NCBI GenBank assembly: GCA_958296225.1
Contig: OY282456.1
Span: 2,852,001-2,916,000 of the forward strand
DNA from: an uncultured Dehalococcoidia bacterium
GTDB taxonomy: Bacteria > Chloroflexota > Dehalococcoidia > Lucifugimonadales > UBA3495
DNA: 64,000 nucleotides
Direction: 5' to 3'
Shown: positions 9,055 through 17,393 of the stretch, one piece after another
How the letters are laid out: each line of letters opens with the position of its first letter
How positions within the stretch are numbered: position 1 is the first letter of the stretch
Notes under the pieces: generated by a model
Seen by the model: the letters and a program-made list of their open reading frames with translations, nothing else
Database searches by the model: none
Told to the model about the DNA's origin: nothing
Made by a program: the position numbers and the translations under genes

Positions 9055-9969
9055 TTAATGACTTTGCAAGCTGTGCGGTGGGACGGCTCTTATCGCAACC
9101 CCTATTCCTGACGGCGAGAGCGGCATCCCTGGCTTTGCAAAACCCCGACCGCCGGCAACGGAACGCTGCCGGCGCGTTGGTAGCGTTCCGTTGCCGGCGG
9201 TTTGGTTGAGCAGGCCCCGGTTTTGGAGCAATACCAGCAGGTTGTGCGGTGTCCATACGGTGCCCATCTTTTCCCGCCGCCGCAACTCCCGGTTGTGCCG
9301 TTCCAAAGGGGAGGTTGTCTTGAATCGCGCTTGCCCGGTGGCCAAATGGCGCAGTCCTTTCTCCAGGGCTTTCCGACACCAGTACGTCCCCTGGCCTCCG
9401 GTCAACGCGGCCACCCGCGCCGCATAGCCCCGGGCCTCCGCCAGGCCGGACGACGCCAGCAGTCGCCGCGCCTCCCGCCAACCAGTCTCCCCAATGTTCC
9501 GCCGGTACTCCCGCAGCAGGTGAAAATGGCAGAGCTGGTGGGGCGCTTGCCGGCCATAGACCATCCGGATGCCCGCGGCGATGGCCGCATCCCCGTCGCT
9601 CACCAGGTGCGTTGGCTGAACCGCCCCCTGCTGCCAGGCCTGGTCAATCACCCCTGCCCAACCTCCAAAGGACCCCAGAGCCACGCCGTTTTCATCTCGG
9701 ATGACCTTCAATTCCGTAGCTCCGGCCCGCGTTCTGGTCCACAATCCGTCGCGCTCCAACACCCGCCCCCGCAACTCCGGCTGCGCTATTGGCTCCCGTC
9801 GCAGCCAGCGGCACATAGTGCTTTTAGCGAACCCGAACCACTGGCCGCTCTGGGCGTAGCTCAACCCCTGCGCCGCCAGTTTGATGGCTATTTCCCGGGT
9901 TTTTTTGAGTACCTTTGATGACGCTCTGCTTCGCCCAGCAGGTCGGCGCCGCTGGCCATCCGGCCGCAC
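9055..9969 (-). CDS. Transposase OrfB (HTH and DDE catalytic part)
   Basis: Catalytic part of the transposase. After the frameshift the fusion reads ...SKKTREIAIKLAAQGLSY, followed by a helix-turn-helix (GFAKSTMCRWLRR). Catalytic candidates are Asp in LERDGLWTRT, Asp in HLVSDGDAAI and Glu in SPLERHNRELRRR; the HQLCHFHLLREY segment is typical of MULE/IS256-superfamily enzymes. No stop occurs before the left terminal repeat, so the frame runs through it (LLNQT...) and ends in element A at 9055; the native C-terminus is probably near 9200. The ATG at 9969 may not be used if expression depends on frameshifting from OrfA. Confidence 0.8.
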   Translation of the reverse strand: MRPDGQRRRPAGRSRASSKVLKKTREIAIKLAAQGLSYAQSGQWFGFAKSTMCRWLRREPIAQPELRGRVLERDGLWTRTRAGATELKVIRDENGVALGSFGGWAGVIDQAWQQGAVQPTHLVSDGDAAIAAGIRMVYGRQAPHQLCHFHLLREYRRNIGETGWREARRLLASSGLAEARGYAARVAALTGGQGTYWCRKALEKGLRHLATGQARFKTTSPLERHNRELRRREKMGTVWTPHNLLVLLQNRGLLNQTAGNGTLPTRRQRSVAGGRGFAKPGMPLSPSGIGVAIRAVPPHSLQSH

Positions 9970-10220
9970 TGGCCGCAGCGGAACACCGGCATCTGCAACC
10001 GAATTGCCCCGTAGCGGGTGGTGATAGTGCGGGCGTAGCGATGATGCCGGTGCATCGCTAAACCGCAGTCCGGGCAGAGGGGCTGGTAATCATCCAAAGC
10101 CTGCGGCAACGACTGCTGCAGCTGGACGGGTATTTGCTGCTCCAGCCGGGTTTCCAAGTCGTAAAGCAGTCCCATGGCAGCGCCCCTCCCTCTGACTTCG
10201 GAGCCGGTATTTGCAGCCAT
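9888..10220 (-). CDS. Transposase OrfA (Zn-finger N-terminal part)
   Basis: 110 residues from ATG 10220. ATG 10175 with a GGAGGGG site upstream is the likelier start (95 residues). It carries a zinc-binding-like pair, CPDCGLAMHRHHRYA...FRCGQCG, of the type found at the N-terminus of several transposase families. The frame closes with YSKKPGK at an A7 run, where the following frame (OrfB) continues the natural helix-turn-helix. OrfA is therefore best read as the first part of an OrfAB fusion made by -1 frameshifting; alone it may act as a regulator. Confidence 0.75.
   Translation of the reverse strand: MAANTGSEVRGRGAAMGLLYDLETRLEQQIPVQLQQSLPQALDDYQPLCPDCGLAMHRHHRYARTITTRYGAIRLQMPVFRCGQCGRMASGADLLGEAERHQRYSKKPGK
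9897..9909 (-). promoter_or_regulatory. Programmed -1 frameshift site (A AAA AAA)
   Basis: On the minus strand the OrfA frame reads TCA AAA AAA CCC. The heptamer A AAA AAA allows both tRNAs to slip back one base into the OrfB frame (CTC AAA AAA ACC), joining OrfA's basic tail to OrfB's helix-turn-helix. This arrangement is well known in IS elements. A one-base indel in a homopolymer is the alternative. Confidence 0.65.
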
Positions 10221-10254
10221 CCTACAACTAAACCACCTAAAACGGAACGCTACC

Positions 10255-10473
10255 TACCCAGAACACGGTGTTGCTAAAGCGGCGGTTGTTTGCTGCAGGG
10301 CGCCACACTTTGCCCTTGCCGCCGGGGAGGCGGGGTTCCAGGATTTGCCAGGCGCGGTCGGAGGTGTCGTGGCGGTGATAGGCGGCGGCGGTGGTGGATA
10401 CGGGATCGCCCTCCTGGTGGCAGATTGCGGCTAACGGCGCCAATTTACCACCATATTCCCAATTTGACCACAC
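10255..10473 (-). pseudogene. IS5-family transposase, N-terminal fragment
   Basis: The minus-strand frame contains YHRHDTSDRAWQILEPRLPG followed by NNRRFSNTVFWV, matching the N-terminal region of IS5-type transposases (DISDxxWxxLEPLLPG...DNRRFxxAVxW). It stops abruptly where the IS end begins at 10254 (FWV then GSVPF from the terminal repeat). The rest of the gene is missing here; a C-terminal fragment of a similar transposase lies at 50982-51090. Confidence 0.75.
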
Positions 10474-11490
10474 GCCCTAAGGCATCATACCAAACGAGAC
10501 CCGAAACACCGGCGGCCACCGGACTCCAGAGGGCCAAGCGGCAACGGCCCCCGAGGAACAATGTCACTGCCACGAAATGGAGCTGCCGCCAGCCGACTCA
10601 GGGCCAGCGCCGGGCGAAATACTGCATCCTATGGGCTTACTGCTGGCAGTGGTGGTTCAGGCCATCGCCATCCAGGAAAGGGACGACGGCAAGCCGATGT
10701 TAGCCAGTGGGAACGATGGCGCTGGCCGCACAGGACACCTGACACAGGTCAGCGCCGTCCCTCCCAGCCACAACGAAAGGAGAACCTGCTGACCATTAGC
10801 GACAGGCGGAAAGACCAAGACCGGCCTCAAATCAACGGGCCGAAACTCGAACCGTCGGAAAGCCGACGTCATGATAAGGTGGCATCGCGGCCGGAAGCAT
10901 CATGCTGGGATCCCTAGCCGGCGCAAGCGACGACACGGGATGCGTCATGGCCATGCTCACGGGCAGATTGCCAGACTACCGGATTCAATCATCGGGAGAC
11001 GGAGGCGATGCCATCGATAACGTTCCAGGGGTTCCCGGTCATCACCGACCCAGGGAACGAACCCTGCCAGTCCTGCGGCAAATCCTCGAAAGCGCCCTCG
11101 GCAACTAACCCAGCGGCCTCAAAATACCGCAGCGGGAAAAGCATCCTGTGATGACACCCTGCGAGGCCGCCCAAGTCGCCCGCAGCCGGCGGCAGCACGG
11201 CATCACGCCGGCCACTGAAACCCGGCAGCCGGCAGAGCGCCTGGAAACCATGGCCATCGGCGGCGGCATCGCCGACCAACGGAAAGGCAGCGAATCAGTC
11301 GCCGACACCGTAGCCCGGCAGCGACAGCCGCCGACCGGCGCCGTCCACTGAACCGCAGCGCGCTGTTACTCGCCTACTCGTGGCTGATTAGTCAGCCGGC
11401 GCCAGCGACTTAAGCCACACCAAGGCGCGATGCTGGGAAGCCGGCCACCGGCCTGATACACCGGGACCGGCGGCACGACAACTTGGCCCG

Positions 11491-11905
11491 GTGACGCCAA
11501 CAACGCCCTTTTACGAAACCGCGCTGGTCGCCCGCGCCCTGGAACAAGCCGGCCGGCGCGAATGGCTGCCCGCCGTTTTTGTCTGGACCAGCCACACCGG
11601 CACCAAGCACTGGGCAGCTTACAATTCGCACTGGCGACGAAATGGCGTTAGCGATGCTGATGCCATCCGACCTGATGCCATCCGACGGCAACGGAAGCAA
11701 CCTGTACGCCGAGTTCTACGACCCGCACCTAATCAGTCCAGCCTGCATACAACACCCGGTGCTGCACGACGGCCCAACGCCGGAAGGCCAATCCCCCGAA
11801 GCCGTCTTCGTCCGCGCTTGGGAATGGCGCTCTCGCACCACGGAAACAAGGCCGTGTCAGGCCCCTGTACGAGCGTCAGGAGCGGCGCCAGGCCGCGATG
11901 GCTCC
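11491..11905 (+). pseudogene. Frameshifted remnant of an unknown gene
   Basis: The first frame (from GTG 11491) is protein-like as far as VWTSHTGTKHWAAYNS, then degenerates. At the same point the next frame takes over with TIRTGDEMALAMLMPSD and continues sensibly to about 11830 (SPEAVFVRAWEWR). One frameshift near 11625 explains both. The family is not recognised. Confidence 0.45.
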
Positions 11906-12078
11906 GTCAGCTGACCGACGAAAAGCCACGCGGCAACCGACTACGGCCAATAGCAGTCTCTTACCGCCGCCAAGCGCACCGCGACGGTCAGTTGCTTTTG
12001 ACTGCTAACCACACCGCTCCGAACCACTGCTACGGAAAGACGCCACGTCCGGCGCCCTGTCCGTAGCCACCAGCAATA

Positions 12079-12111
12079 ACGCGCCTCCAGCCATCCAGTC
12101 CGGAGGCGCGT
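12079..12111 (+). terminator. Rho-independent-like hairpin
   Basis: A perfect 10-bp stem, ACGCGCCTCC (12079-12088) with GGAGGCGCGT (12102-12111), followed by a short T run. It separates the decayed block from the intact gene at 12208. Confidence 0.55.
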
Positions 12112-12207
12112 TTCCGTTCACTCCACGGTCTACACCGCAACAACTCCGTTGCCATCCGTCCATCAATGCCATAGAATAAACCCAGCGCGCCGCGAAGGAA
12201 CACCAGT

Positions 12208-13476
12208 ATGTCAACGCCAAACCCCATTGACGATATCATAGCCCGCCTTGACCAGGACCCCGAGCTGCAAGCGGCACTCCGGGCCCGCATCATCGGTGAC
12301 CTGCAACAGGCCGTGCAGCAAAACCAGGAAATGATCACGGCCGCCATGGAGCAACAGCTGAAGCTGTACGAGTCCATGAAAGAGGCCTACGATGCCCTCG
12401 CCCATACCGTCAGCCGGCTGTCCACCACCCTGATTGACCTGACCGAAGTAGTAAATCGGCACGAAAACCGGCTCACCCAAGTGGAAGCGGACGTCGCCGA
12501 GCTCAAAGCCGGCCAGCGCATGATCCTGGAACGGCTGGACCGCATTGAAGGCGACATCGCCGGGATGAAAGGCGACATCAAGGCTCTGAAAGCCGGCCAA
12601 GCCAAGATGGAAGGCGACATCAGCGACCTGAAAGCCGGCCAAGCCAAGATGAAAGGCGACATTGCCGGGATGAAAGGCGACATTGCCGGGATGAAAGGCG
12701 ACATTGCCGGGATGAAAGGCGACATTGCCGGGATGAAAGGCGACATTGCCGGGATGAAAGGCGACATTGCCGGGATGAAAGGCGACATTGCCGGGATGAA
12801 AGGCGACATTGCCGGGATGAAAGGCGACATTGCCGGGATGAAAGGCGACATTGCCGGGATGAAAGGCGACATTGCCGGGATGAAAGGCGACATCGCCGGA
12901 ATGAAAGGCGACATCGCCGGAATGAAAGGCGACATCAGTGACCTGAAGGCTGGCCAAGCCAGGATGGCCGGCCAAATCGGAAACCTGCATGGCCGCATGG
13001 ACGAAGCCGACGTCCATGCTAAAATCGCCAGCATTTTCTACCGTCGCCTGCAACTGGAAGACCCCAACGTCCTGATGAGCCGCTCCCTACCGCACACCCC
13101 GGAGTTGCAGTCGATACTGAGAACGGCCTCCCGCAACGGCGACATCACGCCGGAAGAAAGAGGCGAAGCGCTGGACGCCGACCTCATCGCCACTGCCGAG
13201 GACGCCGATGGCAACATCGTCATCGTCGTCGCTGAGGTAGCTTCCCGGCTGGATGACTACGACATCACCCGCGCCGCCCAGCGGGCGCGCATCATGGGCG
13301 CCGCCACCGGCCAGCGGCGCGTCGCCCTGGCCATCGCCACCGGAGCCACGCCGGAAGAGCCGCAACTGCGTCTGGCCGCCCAGCAAGACGTAACGGTAAT
13401 CGACCTCAGTCCCCAACGACCGCGCAACAGGCCGGAAACCGCCGTTCCCGGAACGGATAGTCGGGAAACGGCATAA
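12208..13476 (+). CDS. Coiled-coil repeat protein with nuclease-like C-terminal domain
   Basis: 422 residues; the ATG follows GAAGGAAC. Residues 1-95 are helical. Residues about 96-255 form a long heptad coiled coil, including 13 consecutive GDIAGMK units (150-240) encoded by a 21-bp tandem repeat. The C-terminal 150 residues hold ALDADLIATAED...IVIVVAEVAS, which resembles the D...ExK strand pair of PD-(D/E)XK proteins but has Glu-Val-Ala instead of ExK. The gene at 33079-33786 has the same plan (heptad coil, then KADLIFWARD...YVAVEAS), so the two are distant paralogues. It is the only intact gene in a 7-kb decayed block. Function unknown. Confidence 0.8.
   Translation: MSTPNPIDDIIARLDQDPELQAALRARIIGDLQQAVQQNQEMITAAMEQQLKLYESMKEAYDALAHTVSRLSTTLIDLTEVVNRHENRLTQVEADVAELKAGQRMILERLDRIEGDIAGMKGDIKALKAGQAKMEGDISDLKAGQAKMKGDIAGMKGDIAGMKGDIAGMKGDIAGMKGDIAGMKGDIAGMKGDIAGMKGDIAGMKGDIAGMKGDIAGMKGDIAGMKGDIAGMKGDIAGMKGDISDLKAGQARMAGQIGNLHGRMDEADVHAKIASIFYRRLQLEDPNVLMSRSLPHTPELQSILRTASRNGDITPEERGEALDADLIATAEDADGNIVIVVAEVASRLDDYDITRAAQRARIMGAATGQRRVALAIATGATPEEPQLRLAAQQDVTVIDLSPQRPRNRPETAVPGTDSRETA
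12655..12927 (+). repeat. 13 x 21-bp in-frame tandem repeat
   Basis: Thirteen head-to-tail 21-bp units encode the heptad GDIAGMK. Copies 1-11 are identical (GGCGACATTGCCGGGATGAA plus A); copies 12 and 13 share two substitutions. Diverged heptads (GDISDLK, AGQAKMK) flank the array. Near-identity suggests recent expansion by slippage or unequal exchange. Confidence 0.95.
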
Positions 13477-13854
13477 TAGTAAGCCGTATCCGGCCGTGCC
13501 TGCCGTCAAAGTTCCCGCTAAAGCCGCCGCGCCAACAGCGCCAGCCGCCGGATAAGCTCCGGGCTCATCGTCCAGGTCCCTTCCAGGTTCCGCCAGCGCA
13601 TCGCAGGGGTCTGGCGACAGGCCCACCCTGGACAGCGGTGCGGCAAGGCCACTGTCCCCCTACCGGTTGCTGCTGCCGCCAGACGCTGGGAAAGAGCCGA
13701 CAGGCGGAATGTCGCCGTGAAACGGCGGCCTAAGTACCCACCCGACCGGGCCTGGCACGTCGCCGCATCCGTGCCGGCGCACCAAACAGCCTCAGGCGTC
13801 TGAACCTGAGCCGTGGCAGTAGAATAGCAGCCTGACAGCGGAAAAGCCCGGAGC
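13477..13854. other. Intergenic, no intact gene
   Basis: No convincing full frame. On the minus strand 13620-13520 reads MRWRNLEGTWTMSPELIRRL, possibly the C-terminus of a lost gene. Confidence 0.4.
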
Positions 13855-14215
13855 GTCGCCAAGCCTAACTCGCCTCTGAACGGCCCGAAAATGGGGGACA
13901 CTAAAGAACAGGAAATCGCCGGCATCTGCGCGCTAGCCACCCAGGGCGGTATCGCCCCGAGGCTAGCTATCCTGCTGTCGCCCGACGACGAACTGCCCGC
14001 AGTCATCGCCCGCAAAAGCGACCAGTCGTACCAGGACCTGGCATTTCTGACCGCCGTCCGCAACCGTTACCTGGACATCGCCGAGGAAAACCCCCACTAG
14101 AAAATCATCCAGGCCAACGGCCGGAACCAGGACGAAATCGCTGCGTTGGTCCAGGAAATCGCGCTGGCGCACCTGCGCCAGGAACCGCCGGCAAGAACGT
14201 TAAACTACCCCATAA
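13855..14215 (+). pseudogene. Nucleotide-kinase-like C-terminal remnant with in-frame TAG
   Basis: From ATG 13891 the frame reads ATQGGIAPRLAILLSPDDE...DLAFLTAVRNRYLDIAEENPH, then TAG at 14098-14100, and continues sensibly as KIIQANGRNQDEIAALVQE. The pattern (LTLLLDxPxE...FHxRVRxGYLxLA...IxVIDA) is that of thymidylate kinase C-terminal halves. The N-terminal P-loop half is absent upstream, where TGA and TAG stops occur. It is therefore a fragment, not a functional kinase. The assignment rests on pattern resemblance only. Confidence 0.45.
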
Positions 14216-14385
14216 CCGGGGACGCCCCAGAGTCATAGAGCCAGAGACAAACACCTGGCCCAACACCCAAACCGGCAGGTCCCGACTGTGGATGACCCGC
14301 CGGAAAACGCCGCGGAGGACGCAGAACGATGACCCACGTCGAAAACCCGGAACCGACCCTGGCCGACCCTGACGGCGCGCATCGC

Positions 14386-14981
14386 CAGCCAGGGACACAT
14401 CGCCGGCCTCGCCACCGGCAGAGCCTATCCCCTAGTCCAAGGCAGTGACGCCAAGGCCGAAATTATCGGCGCCAACGCCGCCGAAAACACCATCACCCTG
14501 CTGTTCAACAGCCGGACGGGATACCGGGGCGCTGACCCCGGAGAATGGGCGCCCCTGACCAGATGGCAGGAAGTATTCTATCCCGACGCAGCCGTCTCCG
14601 GGCCACCGCAAATGCCCCAACCTTCCGGCCCAAGGAACGCTGCCTGCTCACCCCGACGGCTGCATCTACGCCGCCTGCCGGCCCGACCAGGTCGCCTGCG
14701 CCCTCGCCTACCGGCTGATAAACACGGGCCGGACCGCCAACGCCGGCCACGCCATCCGGAACATCCTGAGCCCCAATCCGCTTCACGGCTGGACCCGGCT
14801 CGGTACAATGGAGCAGTACGGCACAGACGCTTACTGCGACCTGCGGCAGCCGGTGCCGGAACTGCCGGCCAGGACGGAAGCGCTGCTTGCGATGTGCCAC
14901 GTGCCCCCGGTTACCGTAGGACTGTGCAGTCACCATATCCGCGGCAGCGTCCCCCTGCTCATCCCCAAGCCCGTTGCCTGA
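14386..14981 (+). pseudogene. Frameshifted remnant of unknown gene
   Basis: One frame reads LTARIASQGHIAGLATGRAY...NTITLLFNSRTGYRGADPGEW to about 14620. A second frame takes over at about 14655 (HPDGCIYAACRPDQVACALAY) and runs to a TGA at 14979-14981. Both halves have natural composition, unlike the arginine/proline-rich shadow frames, so a single gene has been broken by at least one frameshift. The family is not recognised. The next 230 bases show nothing. Confidence 0.45.
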
Positions 14982-15216
14982 ACGAAACCGGAGCCCAAAC
15001 CGAAAGAACCCCGGCACGCCGGCGCCGCCAAACCGGACGCCGTGCCACGGCAAGGGCCACCATACGAGAGCCGGCGTTGCGCCGGCAAAGCCACCGTCAG
15101 CGCCGGCTCCGGCAAGATGACGCAAACGGACCGAGGCGCCCGGCGGCGCCTGCTCAACAAGAGCCCCGCATTCCGGGAAAGGCCGCATCTGAGCCCGGCA
15201 GGAACAACACCCGTCG

Positions 15217-15250
15217 CTAAAAACACAGGCCCCTATGCAAAGGGGCCTGT
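15217..15250 (-). terminator. Intrinsic terminator for the minus-strand membrane-protein remnant
   Basis: A 9-bp perfect stem, ACAGGCCCC (15225-15233) with GGGGCCTGT (15242-15250), is followed on the minus strand by TGTTTTTAG, a T run. It ends the leftward unit starting near 15886. Confidence 0.65.
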
Positions 15251-15416
15251 GGAAACCGACTGGACAAGCGATCAACTACGGACACCGGCAGCTCCGGCGG
15301 GCCGCCCGTTGGGGCGACCCCCCGGATGTGAAACACCTCAGCCTAATCATCAGCGTCGCCCGGAGCAACGGATGATTCCGCCTCCGCAGCGCGCCTCAAG
15401 CAATGCCACGACGTTC

Positions 15417-15886
15417 TCAGGCATAGCCGACACCTGCCGGGTCAGCCCCGACAGGGCAGAAACCGCTGCCCGCGTTACCCGAACGCGCGACTTCGGCCTG
15501 GGCCGCCATCACCTGCACGAACTGAAACCGGGTCAACGTGGGGCCAGTGAAGAACTGGCTCAGAAAACCGGCAAGCGTCACCACGGCCCTAGCGCCTCCG
15601 AGTGTGATCAGGACGGCATTGTACAACATTGACCCGATTGACCCGCGATGCCCGTTGCCCAGCAACAGGGTAACGAAAGCCGCCGCCATCGTGAGAAACC
15701 CGCCGGCAACAGCAACGACCGCCACGTAACGCGAGGCCCAACACGCGACGCGACCACGGTCAGGAAACGACCAACCTGGAACACCGACTGTACCAAAAGG
15801 TACGCCAGCGCCACCGAAAGCAGGATCAGCGCGAAAAGCGCCGCCACCGCAAACCGGCAGAACGCAACGAAAACGACGAATGACAT
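15417..15886 (-). pseudogene. Small membrane protein gene, probably frameshifted
   Basis: ATG 15886 is preceded by a strong GGAGGAA site and reads MSFVVFVAFCRFAVAALFALILL, with one transmembrane helix and then VGRFLTVVASRVGPRVT. At about 15730 this frame turns Trp/Ser/Arg-rich. The overlapping frame from GTG 15725 supplies further hydrophobic segments (VAVVAVAGGFLTMAAAFVTL; MLYNAVLITLGGARAVVTL) to a stop at 15417. One frameshift restores a three-helix protein of about 155 residues. Two overlapping small genes are the alternative. From 15900 to 16340 I see no gene. Confidence 0.45.
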
Positions 15887-16348
15887 GGGTTCCTCCTCAT
15901 GTTGAGCGGAACGCCAGTCATCCGGCGCCACGGCGCGGGACAAACAAGGCCCTCCCGCGACCGTTGATTGGCGACGGCGACGGTAAAACCGAGCCGTGGC
16001 CGGCTTGAATTATTCGGCTTTTAATAGTCGCCCAGGGCGTCCGTAGGCGGTCGTCCCAAACGGCCGTAAACTGGAACCGTTGCAAAACGGCCGGAAATAA
16101 TTGACGTAAACCTCCTCGTCGTGCCGATTTCTTCATGACCGCATCAAATGACGCTGTACAGGCGCCGGAGATTGTACGAGTATCCGGAAATGCCGGCAAC
16201 CGGACGCCACCAAACTGGAACCACACAGCGACGGACAATGAACTTCCGGCCAGGCCGCCCGTCGCCGACGCGAAAGCGGAGACCCGAATGAGAGAACAAA
16301 ACCGCCCACGCCGGCAATGCCCATCCCCATAGCGGAGTAGCAGCAGCA

Positions 16349-16647
16349 ATGGAATCAACGGAACCTGTCCCTATCGCTAACTACTACCGCCTCGGGAAAA
16401 TCCACGATGGCTCCAAGTCCTTACCCAATTGGTCGGCGGGACGCTGAAAATCGACCACGAGGACTGGGATTGCCTGGATGAGTGCGCCGCGGCCGGGTTG
16501 CCGGAAGACGTAGGCTTAACTGCCAACCTCGTCTAACGACTCACCGAAACCGGCTGCCAAGTGGTGGCCCAGCGGCGACGCCACCTGACCCAAGACCGCA
16601 ACTACGGGATATTCCACCCAGCCCAGCCCTCCAACACAACCGACTAA
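16349..16647 (+). pseudogene. Short remnant with frameshift and in-frame TAA
   Basis: ATG 16349 begins MESTEPVPIANYYRLGKIHD, then shifts frame to LTQLVGGTLKIDHEDWDCLDE...GLTANLV. A TAA follows, and the frame continues as RLTETGCQVVAQRRRHLTQD to a TAA at 16645-16647. It probably represents a small dead gene of about 95 codons. The family is unknown. Confidence 0.35.
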
Positions 16648-17160
16648 ACCTCTCTTTCCGCAACAGGGTAAGGGCCGCGTGCCGGATTATCGCCAAGTTT
16701 TCCGGAGCGTTTCCGGCCCGCACCCGGCTTTCGTCCTCCCGGAAGGACAGAATAGGGCCAGGACCCAAGGGACGGAATTCTCGATACCCCAATGGCCTGG
16801 AGCCGCCCGCAACATCCTTTGGGCGTCTGACGCCGGGCCGGAGACGTAATAACGGGATTCCACTGACACCCGGTCTCCCTCCCGGCGTTCCGCCGGCGGC
16901 CTTGCTCCGGAGTCCGGCAGCAATCAGGCGCCATTGCTTCAAATCCGGTCCGCTGCCCGCCAGAGAACCGGTGGCCCACATCCGCCCGCCGCCGCCGCTG
17001 ATTTTCCTGGGCCGCCAGGACGTAACCGGCCTCCCGGCCCACAATCTGCAGGGCTGGCTGCTTCCGGCAGCCCATGGCGTCAATGGTGCCGCCGCCGCCC
17101 GACACATCCGGCAGGTTGCGCAACTCCGGCACTCCGGCGGGCGGTAGCGGTGGCGGCGTT
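16644..17160 (-). pseudogene. ISAs1-family transposase, C-terminal half, multiply frameshifted
   Basis: Minus-strand pieces in three frames match ISAs1 (H-repeat) transposases in the correct order. These are ELRNLPDVSGGGGTIDAMGC and then EAGYVLAAQENQ; next SVESRYYVSG...GHWGIENSVPWVL; next FREDESRVRAGNAPENLAII...LTLLRKE. The family pattern is TIDAMGCQ...YVLAxKxNQ...GHWxIENxLHWVLDVxFxED.SR.RxGxAPxN. The N-terminal half is absent. It is clearly dead and marks the right boundary of the decayed block. Confidence 0.8.
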
Positions 17161-17393
17161 GCTGTTGCCCGTCAGTTCCGGCGCCGCCACCGCGCCGGTT
17201 GCCGGACACACCGCCGCATCGCAGCTGGCCGGCTCACCACGGCCTGGCCTGGTGGAGTCCGCCAGCGCCGGTTCCCCGGCAGTACCGGTCATTGCCAGCA
17301 GTGAAACGAACCCGGTTGACAGCCCCCGGCGTGCAACGCACAATGGCGGCATCACAACCGCCGGCTCTACGACTTACAACAAATGGTGACAAA

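Larger units (their letters stand above)
8395..9170. mobile_element. Non-autonomous element A (MITE-like) carrying a structured RNA
   Basis: Both ends match the terminal repeats of the neighbouring IS. The left end is GGCAGCGTTCCGTTTCAGGCGG at 8395; the right end is CCGGCAACGGAACGCTGCC, finishing at 9170. The subterminal sequences (TTATTCCCCATTCCCGC on the left, GGCATCCCTGGCTTTG on the right) match MITE2 at 24248-24369. A second, inward end at 8435-8454 suggests nested insertions on the left. Inside are the RNA copy A with its promoter (minus strand) and a short truncated ORF. The flanking 9-mers are only partly alike, so no clear target duplication is visible. Longer plus-strand ORFs here look spurious. 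Confidence 0.6.
9179..10254 (-). mobile_element. Insertion sequence with MULE/ISLre2-like DDE transposase
   Basis: A 1076-bp element bounded by inverted repeats. The left end is GGTAGCGTTCCGTTGCCGG at 9179 and the right end, read inward, is GGTAGCGTTCCGTTTTAGG from 10254. It encodes one transposase in two overlapping minus-strand frames. The right end is inserted in an IS5-type transposase gene (10255-10473), and the left end abuts element A. No matching target duplication is seen at its present flanks, so one side has probably been rearranged. Related MITEs at 24116-24369 show 9-bp duplications. Confidence 0.8.
10480..12190. other. Decayed sequence without an intact gene
   Basis: About 1.7 kb with only short overlapping frames. 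Possible remnants on the plus strand are a fragment near 10630 (MGLLLAVVVQAIAIQERDDG), a 47-codon frame at 11009-11152 with a CQSCG pair, and a frameshifted stretch at 11491-11905. Proline/arginine-rich readings in the other frames are noise. A terminator-like hairpin closes the block at 12079-12111. No function is assigned. Confidence 0.5.

Noticed and set aside
12655..12927. CRISPR array
   Set aside because: The 21-bp units are contiguous with no spacers and encode a heptad in frame.
12211..13053. Minus-strand ORFs with long FHPGNVA or SPFIPAM repeats
   Set aside because: They are reverse-strand readings of the 21-bp tandem repeat inside the coiled-coil gene.
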